Assembly: GCA_947498985.1 (NCBI GenBank)
Contig: CANMMF010000002.1
Location: 558,001-622,000 of the forward strand
Source: an uncultured Paracoccaceae bacterium
Lineage (GTDB): Bacteria; Pseudomonadota; Alphaproteobacteria; Rhodobacterales; Rhodobacteraceae
Direction: 5' to 3'
Length of the DNA stretch: 64,000 bases
The notes beneath the pieces were generated by a model. The model did not search any database and had not been told where the DNA came from. It worked only from the letters and a program-made list of their open reading frames with translations. Shown piece by piece: positions 47,417-55,278 of the stretch (positions are counted from its first letter, which is position 1; every line of letters begins with the position of its first letter). Both the position numbers and the translations under genes were made by a program.

Positions 47417-47619
47417 AGATCATTCTGGGCACGGCGCTGGGATTGGCGGCGGTGTCGATGGCACACCGGGCACTGGCCTCCTCAGAGGAAATATTCGCCA
47501 CGCATGGGGTGGAGGCGCCAGCATCCCGGTCGCAAGGAACCCACGTGCCAGGCGTCTACCCTGCTGTTCCCGCGACATATTCCGCGCCGGAACGCATAAG
47601 GCCACCTGACACCGGGTGA
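47401..47619 (+). CDS. possible 72-aa secreted protein with ATT start
   Basis: An open frame of 73 codons overlapping the protease stop by 16 bases. Read from ATT 47401 it gives a strikingly normal signal peptide: basic RKTVK, hydrophobic IILGTALGLAAVSMA, then HRALA-S for cleavage. The mature peptide (about 45 residues) is rich in Pro/Ala/Thr. No ATG, GTG or TTG lies upstream in the frame; ATT is a rare but known start. A sequencing error upstream is the alternative. The only later starts (TTG 47443, GTG, ATG) would destroy the signal. Confidence 0.4.
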   Translation: MRKTVKIILGTALGLAAVSMAHRALASSEEIFATHGVEAPASRSQGTHVPGVYPAVPATYSAPERIRPPDTG

Positions 47620-47633
47620 ACCGCCTGCGGGGT

Positions 47634-47662
47634 CTTGAAACCCGCTTTTTCGCTCCCCACAT
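47634..47662 (+). promoter_or_regulatory. RpoH (heat-shock) promoter of the Hsp20 gene
   Basis: CTTGAAA, 14 bases, then CCCCACAT: a near-perfect sigma32-type promoter (consensus CTTGAAA-N11-16-CCCCATNT). It lies 104 bases before the Hsp20 ATG, leaving a leader of about 95 bases. Confidence 0.75.
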
Positions 47663-47706
47663 TGCTTGCGTCAGGGTGCCTTGAAAGGGCTCTGGCATCG
47701 GAACTT

Positions 47707-47765
47707 GGCGCCTGTCTCGGATGGGAAGGCGCCGCATCACAGGTATCGCTCAACGGAGGATTCCC
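47707..47765 (+). promoter_or_regulatory. ROSE-like RNA thermometer in the Hsp20 mRNA leader
   Basis: The last leader hairpin covers 47745-47761: AUC, an unpaired G, then CUC pair with GAG and GAU of the Shine-Dalgarno GGAGGA, around an AACG loop. The UYGCU motif (UCGCU, 47746-47750) with one bulged G against the ribosome site is the hallmark of ROSE elements of alphaproteobacterial small heat-shock genes. A second hairpin with GGCGCC arms (47707-47712 and 47728-47733) lies upstream. Confidence 0.65.
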
Positions 47766-48239
47766 ATGCGACACTACGATTTTGCACCGCTTTACCGTGC
47801 CACCGTCGGCTTTGACAAAATGGCCGACCTGATGGACCGGGTTCTGTCCAACGATGTCAGCACCCAGACCTACCCCCCGTATAACATCGAAAAGACCGCC
47901 GACGATGCCTACCGCATCTCGATCGCCGTGGCCGGTTTTTCCGATGACGACCTCTCGGTTGATGTGAAAGAGCAGGCGCTGGTCGTCTCTGCCCGCAAGG
48001 CCGAAGAAGACGAGAGCAAGACCTATCTGCATCGTGGCATCGCGACCCGCGCGTTCGAGCGCCGGTTCCACCTGGCCGATCATGTCCGCGTGACCGGTGC
48101 CGTGCACGAAAACGGCATGCTCCACATCGATCTCAAGCGCGAGATTCCCGAAGCGCTGAAACCGCGCCGGATCGAGATTGCCAAGCCGCAATCCGTCGGT
48201 GTCGAAAAGGACGTGGTCGACGCCAAGGCCGTGAACTGA
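47766..48239 (+). CDS. Hsp20/IbpA-type small heat-shock protein
   Basis: A 157-residue holdase chaperone. The N-terminus (MRHYDFAPLYRATVGFD) matches the IbpA/HspH class of alphaproteobacteria. The alpha-crystallin domain spans about 30-135 (YNIEKTADDAYRISIAVAGF, then GMLHIDLKREIP), and the tail contains the IEI motif (RRIEIAKP) that drives oligomer assembly. GGAGGA lies at 47755-47760. Expression is expected to rise with heat at two levels, RpoH promoter and RNA thermometer. A strong terminator follows. Confidence 0.96.
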   Translation: MRHYDFAPLYRATVGFDKMADLMDRVLSNDVSTQTYPPYNIEKTADDAYRISIAVAGFSDDDLSVDVKEQALVVSARKAEEDESKTYLHRGIATRAFERRFHLADHVRVTGAVHENGMLHIDLKREIPEALKPRRIEIAKPQSVGVEKDVVDAKAVN

Positions 48240-48264
48240 TCCCGACCTCAGCTCACTGATGGTG

Positions 48265-48292
48265 CGGCCCCGGATACGTCCGGGGCCGTTTT
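48265..48292 (+). terminator. rho-independent terminator of the Hsp20 gene
   Basis: CGGCCCCGG-ATACGT-CCGGGGCCG followed by TTTT, a 9-bp GC stem. It lies between convergent genes. Confidence 0.85.
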
Positions 48293-48305
48293 GCATTCCG
48301 ACCCG

Positions 48306-49301
48306 TCACGCCGCGCGGGCCGTCTCAACCGCGGGCGCCACATCGATGATGACCGCCCCCTTGCGGCTGCGCGCCTCGACATAGCGATGCGCGCCGACGA
48401 TGTCATCAAGCGCAAAATGCCGGTCGATCACCGGACGCAGCTTGCCCGCCGCATGCAGCTCCAGCACCGCCTGCAGATCTTCCGCCGTGTCGCCGCTCAC
48501 ATGCAGCGCGATCCGCGGTCCGCGGGTGAGCCGGGCCAGCAGCATGTGCCACAAGTCCCGCCCCGTGAAGTTCATCGGCAGGAACAACCCGCGCGGCTTC
48601 AGCGCTTTGAGCATCCCGGGCCAGCTGGTCGCACCCACTGTGTCCAGCACGAGATCATACGCGTTGCGCGCGGCTGAAACCTCTTCGCGCCGGTAATCGA
48701 TGACGTGATGCGCGCCAAGCGAGCGGACCAGCGCCAGTTTCTCGGCGCTGGCCGTTGCGGTCACGATGGCACCCATGGCCCGCGCGATCTGCACCGCGTA
48801 GACGCCCACGCCGCCCGACCCTCCGGTGATCAGAACATGCTGCCCCGGGCGGAGCCGGGCAAAATCGCGCAGGAACACCAGCGCCGAGAGCGCCCCGAAA
48901 GGCAGCGCCGCCGCCTCTGCATCACTCAGCGCGTCCGGCGTCGCAACCAGCGCCGCCTTTTCGTCGACCAGGGCGTATTCCGCATGGCCCCCGTGACCGA
49001 CAAACCCAAAGACCCGCTGGCCCACGGCAAAGCGCGTCACGTCGCGCCCCACCGCCACCACGCGGCCCGCGATATCGGTGCCGAGAACCTTCTGTTTTGG
49101 CGCAAAGAGCCCCATCATCAGGCGCCCGGGCAGCCAGGTCAGTCCCGGAAAGGCCGAGGCGCGCAGACGCCAATCCGCGGTTGTGAGGCTCGATGCGTTG
49201 ACACGCACGAGGATCTGCCGAGGCCCGGGCACGGGCACCGGGATGTCGGCGAGTGACACGGTCTCGGCAGGACCGTAGCGATGGTAGAGTGCGGCTTTCA
49301 T
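48306..49301 (-). CDS. zinc-free MDR oxidoreductase (quinone oxidoreductase-like)
   Basis: A 331-residue NAD(P)H-dependent medium-chain dehydrogenase/reductase. The N-terminal domain lacks the structural zinc Cys cluster (no CxxC set); the nucleotide fold has LITGGSGGVGVYAVQIAR followed by VTATASAEKLALVRSLGAHH. The closest type is quinone/enone reductase. Substrate unknown. It diverges from the LysR gene, and the 99-base gap holds palindromes, so it is probably regulated by that protein. Confidence 0.9.
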   Translation of the reverse strand: MKAALYHRYGPAETVSLADIPVPVPGPRQILVRVNASSLTTADWRLRASAFPGLTWLPGRLMMGLFAPKQKVLGTDIAGRVVAVGRDVTRFAVGQRVFGFVGHGGHAEYALVDEKAALVATPDALSDAEAAALPFGALSALVFLRDFARLRPGQHVLITGGSGGVGVYAVQIARAMGAIVTATASAEKLALVRSLGAHHVIDYRREEVSAARNAYDLVLDTVGATSWPGMLKALKPRGLFLPMNFTGRDLWHMLLARLTRGPRIALHVSGDTAEDLQAVLELHAAGKLRPVIDRHFALDDIVGAHRYVEARSRKGAVIIDVAPAVETARAA

Positions 49302-49326
49302 GACTGTCTCCTTTCTGATCTCTGGC

Positions 49327-49357
49327 GATTGCGAGCGTTATAACGCATGCCGCAATC
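49327..49357. promoter_or_regulatory. palindromes between the MDR reductase gene and the LysR gene
   Basis: A perfect 12-base palindrome GCGTTATAACGC (49335-49346) sits inside the wider inverted repeat GATTGC (49327-49332) / GCAATC (49352-49357). Such nested sites between divergent genes are typical of LysR-type operators, although the T-N11-A core is not clear. Confidence 0.5.
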
Positions 49358-49400
49358 ATCGCATATTGATCGATTCCGGCTTTCTGCTATGCAAGATCGC

Positions 49401-50324
49401 ATGGATTGGCGGTCGGTAAAATTCGACTGGAACCGCGCACGCGCGTTTCTGGTGACGGCGGAAGAGGGCTCTCTCTCGGCGGCGGCCCGGGCTCTGGGCA
49501 TGGCGCAACCGACACTCGGGCGGCAGGTCACCGCCCTCGAAGAAGAGTTGGGGGTCGCGTTGTTCGAACGGGTGGGCCGCGGATTGGCGCTGACCAAGGC
49601 GGGCACGCAATTGCTGGCACATGTGCGCGCGATGGGAGAGGCCGCCAGCGCGATGTCGCTTTCCGCCAGCGGTCAGGCCAATTCGGTCGAAGGGCATGTG
49701 GCGATCACCGCCTCGGAGATCTATGCGCAATGGTTGCTGCCGCCGATCCTGCGCCGGTTGCGGCAGGACGCGCCGGGCATCACGCTGGAGGTTGTGGCCT
49801 CGAACGCGATCCGCGATCTCAAGCGGCGCGAGGCCGATATCGCCATCCGAAACACGCGCCCCGACCAGCCCGACCTGATCGGCAAGCTGGTGGCGCAGGA
49901 TCGCGGCACGTTTTACGCGACCCCGGCCTGCCTGGCGCGCTTTGGACCGATCCAAACGAAAGAGGATCTGGCAAAGGCCGAGTTCATCGGGTTCGAGGAT
50001 CAAGCGCCGTTCCTCTCTGCGCTGGCCAAGTTCGGCGTGCCGGTGGACGAGACCAATTTCCCGGTGCTGGCCACCACCCATACCGCGCATTGGGCGCTTG
50101 CACAGGCGGGTGTCGGGATCGGGGTCGGCCCCTGTGGTCTGGGCGACAGCGATCCGGAGCTGCGGCGTGTCCTGCCCACCCTGCCCGAGTTCGAATACCC
50201 GGTCTGGCTTGTGGCGCATCGGGAGCTGCGCACCAGCCCGCGGGTGCGGATCGTCTGGGACATGCTGGCCGATATGCTGCCGGGGCTGCTCGGCGTGTCG
50301 GGGGCGGCGGGTGCGCCCCCCTGA
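49401..50324 (+). CDS. LysR-family transcriptional regulator
   Basis: About 307 residues. The winged-helix HTH covers about 8-65 (NRARAFLVTAEEGSLSAAAR, then ALEEELGVALFERVGR); the remainder is the two-subdomain effector-binding fold (DLKRREADIAIRNTRP). ATG 49401 puts the HTH at the usual distance from the N-terminus; ATG 49389 is possible. It most likely controls the divergent MDR reductase gene. Confidence 0.9.
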   Translation: MDWRSVKFDWNRARAFLVTAEEGSLSAAARALGMAQPTLGRQVTALEEELGVALFERVGRGLALTKAGTQLLAHVRAMGEAASAMSLSASGQANSVEGHVAITASEIYAQWLLPPILRRLRQDAPGITLEVVASNAIRDLKRREADIAIRNTRPDQPDLIGKLVAQDRGTFYATPACLARFGPIQTKEDLAKAEFIGFEDQAPFLSALAKFGVPVDETNFPVLATTHTAHWALAQAGVGIGVGPCGLGDSDPELRRVLPTLPEFEYPVWLVAHRELRTSPRVRIVWDMLADMLPGLLGVSGAAGAPP

Positions 50325-50389
50325 CACGGATAAATCCGCCCCCCGGCATCCGTTGTGACCAGAGACGCCGCGGCCCCTCCGGTCTTGCG

Positions 50390-52384
50390 TTACTGCGACA
50401 GGCTCTGGGCCAGGCGCATCAGGTTCAGCGCTTCCTGACGATAGCCGAAAGCGTCGTCGCCGCGGGCCGATTGCGCCAGCGAGATGGCCTCTGCATAGCC
50501 CCAGTCACCGAGGAAATCGGATCCGCGCAGAAGCTGGCCGAAACCGGCGATGGCCACCGCGAAATCGGCATCGGGCAGTGGCGTCGTCTCCAAGATCGGG
50601 GCCTCGATCAAGGCGCTGTCGTCTTCTCCCGGCGTCTTGTAGCGCAGCCGCAGGAACCCGAGCTCATCGCTGTCGGAGGCGACCACCGCGTCGCCGTAAC
50701 GCAGCGGATCGGTCAGCCGCGCGGGCGAGCCCACCGGCGTGACCTCATAGATCGCCGTCACCTGATGGCCCGCGCCGATCTCACCCGCATCGACCTGATC
50801 ATTGTTGAAATCCTCGCGGTTGAGCGCGCGGGTCTCGAACCCGATGAGACGGTATTCGGCCACCGTGGCGGGGTTGAACTCCACCTGGATCTTGACGTCA
50901 TCGGCGATCGGCACCAGCGCACCGGTCAGCTGGTCGACCAGCACTTTCTGCGCTTCGCTCAGCGTGTCGATATAGGCCGCCATGCCGTTGCCGGTCTGCG
51001 CCAGCGCCTGCATCGTCGCGTCGTCGAGATTGCCGCGCCCGAAGCCCAGAACCGACAGGTAGGTGCCGCTCTCACGCTCGGTTTCGATATAGTCCTTGAG
51101 CGCGTCGGGATCGGAAATACCGATGTTGAAATCGCCATCCGTGGCCAGGATCACCCGGCTGACCTCTCCGTCCTCGGTCATCTCTCGGGCGGTGGCATAG
51201 GCCTGCTGCAGACCGTCCTGACCCGCGGTGCCGCCGCCGGCCTTGAGGTTTTCCAGCGCATCGAGGATGGTCTGCCGTTCGGTGGCCGGGGTCGGGTCGA
51301 GCACACGGCCCGCAGAGCCCGCATAGGTCACAATCGAGACGCTGTCGTTCTCGCCGAGTTGCCCCAGCATCAGACGGAAGCTCTGCTTCAGGAGCGGCAG
51401 CTTGTTGGGCTGGTCCATCGAGCCGGAGGTATCGATGAGGAACACCAGGTTCATCGCCGGTCGCTCGGCGGGCAGCGCGCCCTGCAGCCCGATATGCACC
51501 AGTTGCGTGCCCGCGTTCCACGGCGTCTGCATCACACCGACGGAGGCGCGAAAGGCCTCCTCCTCGGCGGGGGCGGCGTAGTCGTAAGAGAAATAATTGA
51601 CCATTTCCTCGATCCGCACGGCGCCTTTCGGGGGCAGCGCGCCGCGCATCAGCGAGTTTCGGATCATCGACCAGGAGGCGGTGTCGACATCGATGGAAAA
51701 GGTCGAGACGGGGTCTTCGGCGGTGACCTTCAGCGGATTGGCCTCGGCCTGCGGGTAAGCTTCGGTATCGGCTTCGGGGAGGACGCGCGGAGCATCATAG
51801 CCCGGCACATAGGACTCCTGCACCTCCATCGCGATGTTGCCACCGGCGATGAGCCCGCGGTTTTGCAGCGCCTTGCGGTCTTCGGACGACAACGTGTTCG
51901 CACTGCCGCTATAGGTCTGCGCCAGCCCGTGATTCTGCAGGCGTTCGTTCGGCACGACCGGAGAATCGACCCGCGGTGCCGGCGCAGCAGCCGGGGCCAC
52001 CTCGTCGGCGGACATCATGTCCATCAGACCGCCAAAGCCGCCCGATTGCTCGACCTGGACAAAGTCCGGAGCCCCCGGCGCGTTTTGCTGCATGACCGGG
52101 AGAACGGCCAGCAAGGCCACGGCGGCCAGAGCGGTGGATGCGGTCAATACACCGCGCGACGTCCATGAATTCAGCATTGTCTTAACTCCTCTCAACAGCC
52201 CCCCAGCGGGGCGATCAGAGGTAGGACGCGCGTCCTCGGCGGTTTCTTGGAAAGAACTCTGCGCGCGGTCGAAATTTTTCATCGCAAGCGCGATCGCCTC
52301 TGCCTTGCGGGCAGGGTCGGGGCGGGGCGCGGCTGCGTCCATCGCCCGTTTGAGATCGTCCAGATCGTCAAAATCGTCGCTCAT
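50390..52384 (-). CDS. membrane-anchored VWA-domain protein, YfbK-like
   Basis: A 664-residue protein. Residues 1 to about 70 are a cytosolic acidic/helical segment (DDFDDLDDLKRAMDAAAP), then one membrane helix (about 78-98, VLTASTALAAVALLAVLPVM). Outside lie the YfbK_N region (VSTFSIDVDTASWSMIRNSL), the VWA domain with intact MIDAS (LIDTSGSMDQPNK, ATDGDFNIG) and a C-terminal DUF3520-like domain. The start overlaps the sigma-factor stop (ATGA) with AAGGAGG upstream. The N-terminal tail probably acts as an anti-sigma or partner of the sigma factor, by analogy with paired genes; not proved. E. coli YfbK is a lipoprotein instead. Confidence 0.9.
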   Translation of the reverse strand: MSDDFDDLDDLKRAMDAAAPRPDPARKAEAIALAMKNFDRAQSSFQETAEDARPTSDRPAGGLLRGVKTMLNSWTSRGVLTASTALAAVALLAVLPVMQQNAPGAPDFVQVEQSGGFGGLMDMMSADEVAPAAAPAPRVDSPVVPNERLQNHGLAQTYSGSANTLSSEDRKALQNRGLIAGGNIAMEVQESYVPGYDAPRVLPEADTEAYPQAEANPLKVTAEDPVSTFSIDVDTASWSMIRNSLMRGALPPKGAVRIEEMVNYFSYDYAAPAEEEAFRASVGVMQTPWNAGTQLVHIGLQGALPAERPAMNLVFLIDTSGSMDQPNKLPLLKQSFRLMLGQLGENDSVSIVTYAGSAGRVLDPTPATERQTILDALENLKAGGGTAGQDGLQQAYATAREMTEDGEVSRVILATDGDFNIGISDPDALKDYIETERESGTYLSVLGFGRGNLDDATMQALAQTGNGMAAYIDTLSEAQKVLVDQLTGALVPIADDVKIQVEFNPATVAEYRLIGFETRALNREDFNNDQVDAGEIGAGHQVTAIYEVTPVGSPARLTDPLRYGDAVVASDSDELGFLRLRYKTPGEDDSALIEAPILETTPLPDADFAVAIAGFGQLLRGSDFLGDWGYAEAISLAQSARGDDAFGYRQEALNLMRLAQSLSQ

Positions 52385-52926
52385 GCCTCCGCCTCCTTCA
52401 GGGCTTTCAGCCTTTTCTTTGCTTCCGAGATGCGCCAGCTGACCGTACCGTCGGAAACTCCGAGGATCTGGCCCGCTTCCGCGTGGCTTTGCCCGTCGAG
52501 CACCAGCGCGAGGGTTTCGCGCAAATCGTCCGGCAAAGCGCGCATCGCCGTCATCAGCCAGTCGACGCGTTCGGCGGTCTCGGCATTGGCCGCGCGGCGC
52601 GACACTTCCCAGTCGCCCCAGCCTTCCGCGGCGCGCGCATGGGTGCTCAACCGCCGATGCCGGTCCCGTGCGGCGTTCACCGTGACACGGTAGAGCCATG
52701 TCGTCACCCGCCCATCGCCCCGCCAGCTGCGCAGTTTGACCGGCAGCGCCGCGCAGATATCCTGCGCGAGATCCTCGGCCTCCGCCCGGCTGCCGGTCAG
52801 CCGGAAGGACAGGCCCAGCACCCGGTCGTAAAGCCGTTCCACCAGCAGCGCAAAGGCCGCGCGGTCCCCCCGCGCCGCCGCATCCGCCAGATCCTCGTCG
52901 CTCACATCCTTGCGCATCTTGACCAT
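52381..52926 (-). CDS. ECF-family RNA polymerase sigma factor
   Basis: About 181 residues. Sigma region 2 (about 10-80) contains LSFRLTGSRAEAEDLAQDIC, then WRGDGRVTTWLYRVTVNAA; region 4 (about 115-175) contains LPDDLRETLALVLDGQSHAE and SWRISEAKKRLK. Start ATG 52926 (MVKMRKDV) is near the normal ECF N-terminus; ATG 52995 would add 23 residues. It is followed by, and translationally coupled to, the VWA protein. The regulated genes are not evident. Confidence 0.9.
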   Translation of the reverse strand: MVKMRKDVSDEDLADAAARGDRAAFALLVERLYDRVLGLSFRLTGSRAEAEDLAQDICAALPVKLRSWRGDGRVTTWLYRVTVNAARDRHRRLSTHARAAEGWGDWEVSRRAANAETAERVDWLMTAMRALPDDLRETLALVLDGQSHAEAGQILGVSDGTVSWRISEAKKRLKALKEAEA

Positions 52927-53204
52927 GGGACGCAGCCCGCACCCGGTTCCTTGGAAGAAATCTGCAAACAGGTCATGTCTCGTCTCATCTTGCATGAATG
53001 CCGTTCAAATGCGGTGCAAAATCCGGCGCGCGGGCATGCGCTGCCCCGCGCCTCTTCCTACAACCTCGCACCCCGCGCTGGCAGGCTGGAAAACCGGACC
53101 TCCCGCGCCTCAGTGTCACGGCTTTCCGAGATCACTTGCCGGGTTTGCAATCCGCCACGGGGGCCTTCGCCGCGCCGCAAAGCGCAGGCTGCGACAAACC
53201 GACC

Positions 53205-53230
53205 GGAACAGATCGGGTTGGTTTTGCGTT
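53205..53230 (+). promoter_or_regulatory. candidate ECF-type promoter of gabD
   Basis: GGAAC, 17 bases, CGTT: this fits the -35/-10 pair recognised by alphaproteobacterial ECF stress sigma factors (GGAAC-N16-17-CGTT). It is about 100 bases before the gabD start and next to an ECF sigma gene. Confidence 0.4.
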
Positions 53231-53287
53231 CCGTGCCCGACACGATCCATCCCGACGCGGTGCGCACAGAGGAGGATCAGAGCCTCA

Positions 53288-53308
53288 GGGTGTCTTGGCC
53301 AGACACCC
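53288..53308 (+). promoter_or_regulatory. leader hairpin of gabD
   Basis: GGGTGTCT-TGGCC-AGACACCC, perfect 8-bp stem, 21 bases before ATG 53330 and just upstream of its ribosome site. It may affect translation or mRNA stability. Confidence 0.4.
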
Positions 53309-53329
53309 CGACACAGATGGGAGAAAAGC

Positions 53330-54802
53330 ATGCTCGACCAAAGTACAAACCTCGCCAGTCGGTTGAACGATCCGTCGCTGCTGGAAACACGCAGTTTCAT
53401 CGACGGCAAATGGATCGAGACCGGTAACAGCTTCAGCGTGCGCAATCCGGCGCGCGGCGATGTCATCGCCGAGGTCACCGACCTCGACCGCAGCGGCGCG
53501 GCGCTTGCCATCGAAGCCGCCTATGAGGCGCAGAAGGACTGGGCCAGCTGGACCGGCAAGGAGCGCGCGGAGGTTCTGCGCCGCTGGTACGAGCTGATGA
53601 TGCAGCACCAGGACGATCTGGCGACGATCATGACCGCCGAGCAAGGCAAGCCGCTGGCCGAGGCCAAGGGAGAGGTCGCCTACGGCGCAAGCTTTGTGGA
53701 GTTCTTCGCCGAAGAGGCCAAGCGCATCTATGGCGAGACCATTCCCGGCCACCAGCGCGACAAGCGGCTTATGGTGATCAAGCAGCCCATCGGCGTCGCC
53801 GCATCTATCACACCGTGGAATTTCCCCAATGCGATGATCACCCGAAAGGCCGCGCCCGCTCTGGCCGCCGGGTGCAGCTTTGTCGCACGTCCGGCCAGGG
53901 AAACGCCGCTCTCCGCGCTGGCTCTGGGCGTGCTCGCATCGCGCGCCGGCATCCCCGCCGGTGTCTTCAACGTGGTCGCGTCGTCGTCGTCTTCCGAGAT
54001 CGGCAAGGAGTTCTGCGAGAACCCGAAAGTGCGCAAGCTGACCTTCACCGGCTCCACCGAAGTCGGTCGCATCCTGCTCAGGCAGGCCGCCGATCAGGTG
54101 ATGAAATGCTCCATGGAGCTGGGCGGCAACGCGCCCTTCATCGTCTTTGACGACGCCGATCTGCATGAGGCCGTGCAAGGCGCCATTGCCTGCAAGTTCC
54201 GCAACAACGGCCAGACCTGCGTCTGCGCCAACCGGATCTATGTGCAGGCCGGTGTCTATGACGCGTTTGCGCAAATGCTCGCCAAGGAAGTGCGCAAGCT
54301 CAGCGTCGGTGACGGTCTGGACGAGGAGCCCGACCTCGGCCCGCTGATCAACGCCGATGCCATCGAGAAGGTGCAGGAACACATCGCCGATGCCCGCGAA
54401 AAGGGTGGCGAGGTCATTCTCGGCTCACAGGACAACGACAAGCCCGGCGCGTTCTTCGGCCCGACCATCATCACCGGCGCCACGCAGGAGATGAAGTTCG
54501 CGCAGGAGGAAACCTTTGGCCCGCTGGCGCCGCTCTTCAGGTTCGAGGATGAGGAGGACGTGATCGAGATGGCCAATGACACGATCTTCGGCCTCGCGTC
54601 CTATTTCTACGCAAAGGATCTCAGCCGGGTCTACAAGGTGGCCGAAGCGCTGGAATACGGCATTGTCGGCGTGAACACCGGCATCATCTCGAGCGAGCTT
54701 GCGCCGTTTGGCGGCGTCAAGCAATCGGGGCTTGGCCGGGAAGGCAGCCACCACGGCATCGATGAGTTTCTGGAGATGAAATACATCTGCATGTCGGTGT
54801 GA
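53330..54802 (+). CDS. gabD: NAD(P)+-dependent succinate-semialdehyde dehydrogenase
   Basis: A 490-residue aldehyde dehydrogenase of the GabD type, oxidising succinate semialdehyde to succinate (end of the GABA shunt). Catalytic Cys297 (GQTCVCANR) and Glu263 (MELGGNAP) are present; the Rossmann motif is FTGSTEVGR. The cofactor-binding Lys of the common KPAxxTP motif is Arg187 here (VARPARETPLSAL). AGATGGGAG is at the ribosome site. No GABA transaminase is nearby. Confidence 0.93.
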   Translation: MLDQSTNLASRLNDPSLLETRSFIDGKWIETGNSFSVRNPARGDVIAEVTDLDRSGAALAIEAAYEAQKDWASWTGKERAEVLRRWYELMMQHQDDLATIMTAEQGKPLAEAKGEVAYGASFVEFFAEEAKRIYGETIPGHQRDKRLMVIKQPIGVAASITPWNFPNAMITRKAAPALAAGCSFVARPARETPLSALALGVLASRAGIPAGVFNVVASSSSSEIGKEFCENPKVRKLTFTGSTEVGRILLRQAADQVMKCSMELGGNAPFIVFDDADLHEAVQGAIACKFRNNGQTCVCANRIYVQAGVYDAFAQMLAKEVRKLSVGDGLDEEPDLGPLINADAIEKVQEHIADAREKGGEVILGSQDNDKPGAFFGPTIITGATQEMKFAQEETFGPLAPLFRFEDEEDVIEMANDTIFGLASYFYAKDLSRVYKVAEALEYGIVGVNTGIISSELAPFGGVKQSGLGREGSHHGIDEFLEMKYICMSV

Positions 54803-54897
54803 AAGATGCGCGGCGCGCCCGTCCCGCCGCCTGCGCGCCGCCTGATGTCGCCCGATGTCGCATTGACCCCGCGCCGTGCGACGCCCATTTGATCTGA

Positions 54898-55224
54898 ATG
54901 CTGATGTCACTCGCTCTGCCCACGCTTGTGCTGATGACCCTGGCGGTGCTGGTCACGCGGGGGGTGGAGGCGCTGATGCCGGAAAGCGTGCCCGGCCTCA
55001 TCGCCACGGCGCTGCTCTCGGCGCTGCTGCTCTGGGCTCTGGCCACCGGTCTTTTTGCGCTGCTCTATCTCTGGCAGGACGCGCGGATCAGCGCGCTGCT
55101 GGGGGACGCGCGCGGCTGGGCGCATATGTCGGGGCTCGGCGCCAGCGCCGCGCTGATCTGGGCGCCGCTCATGCTGCTGACCGTCGCCACCGCCCCACGG
55201 CGCTGGAAAACCGCCGTGTGGTAA
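54898..55224 (+). CDS. small membrane protein of unknown function
   Basis: A 108-residue protein with three hydrophobic helices (about 2-22, 35-62 and 75-97). No family recognised. The ribosome site is weak. It is first of three same-strand small membrane genes ending at 56192. Confidence 0.6.
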   Translation: MLMSLALPTLVLMTLAVLVTRGVEALMPESVPGLIATALLSALLLWALATGLFALLYLWQDARISALLGDARGWAHMSGLGASAALIWAPLMLLTVATAPRRWKTAVW

Positions 55225-55278
55225 CTTGATTTTCCCGCCTGCTGCTATCAGGTGATGTCGCAAGCAAAGGGGAACAGC

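Larger units (their letters stand above)
52927..53329. other. intergenic region between the sigma-factor and gabD genes
   Basis: No supported gene in about 400 bases. It contains the divergent promoter of the ECF gene (not identifiable), a candidate stress-type promoter at 53205-53230 and a leader hairpin at 53288-53308. Confidence 0.5.
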
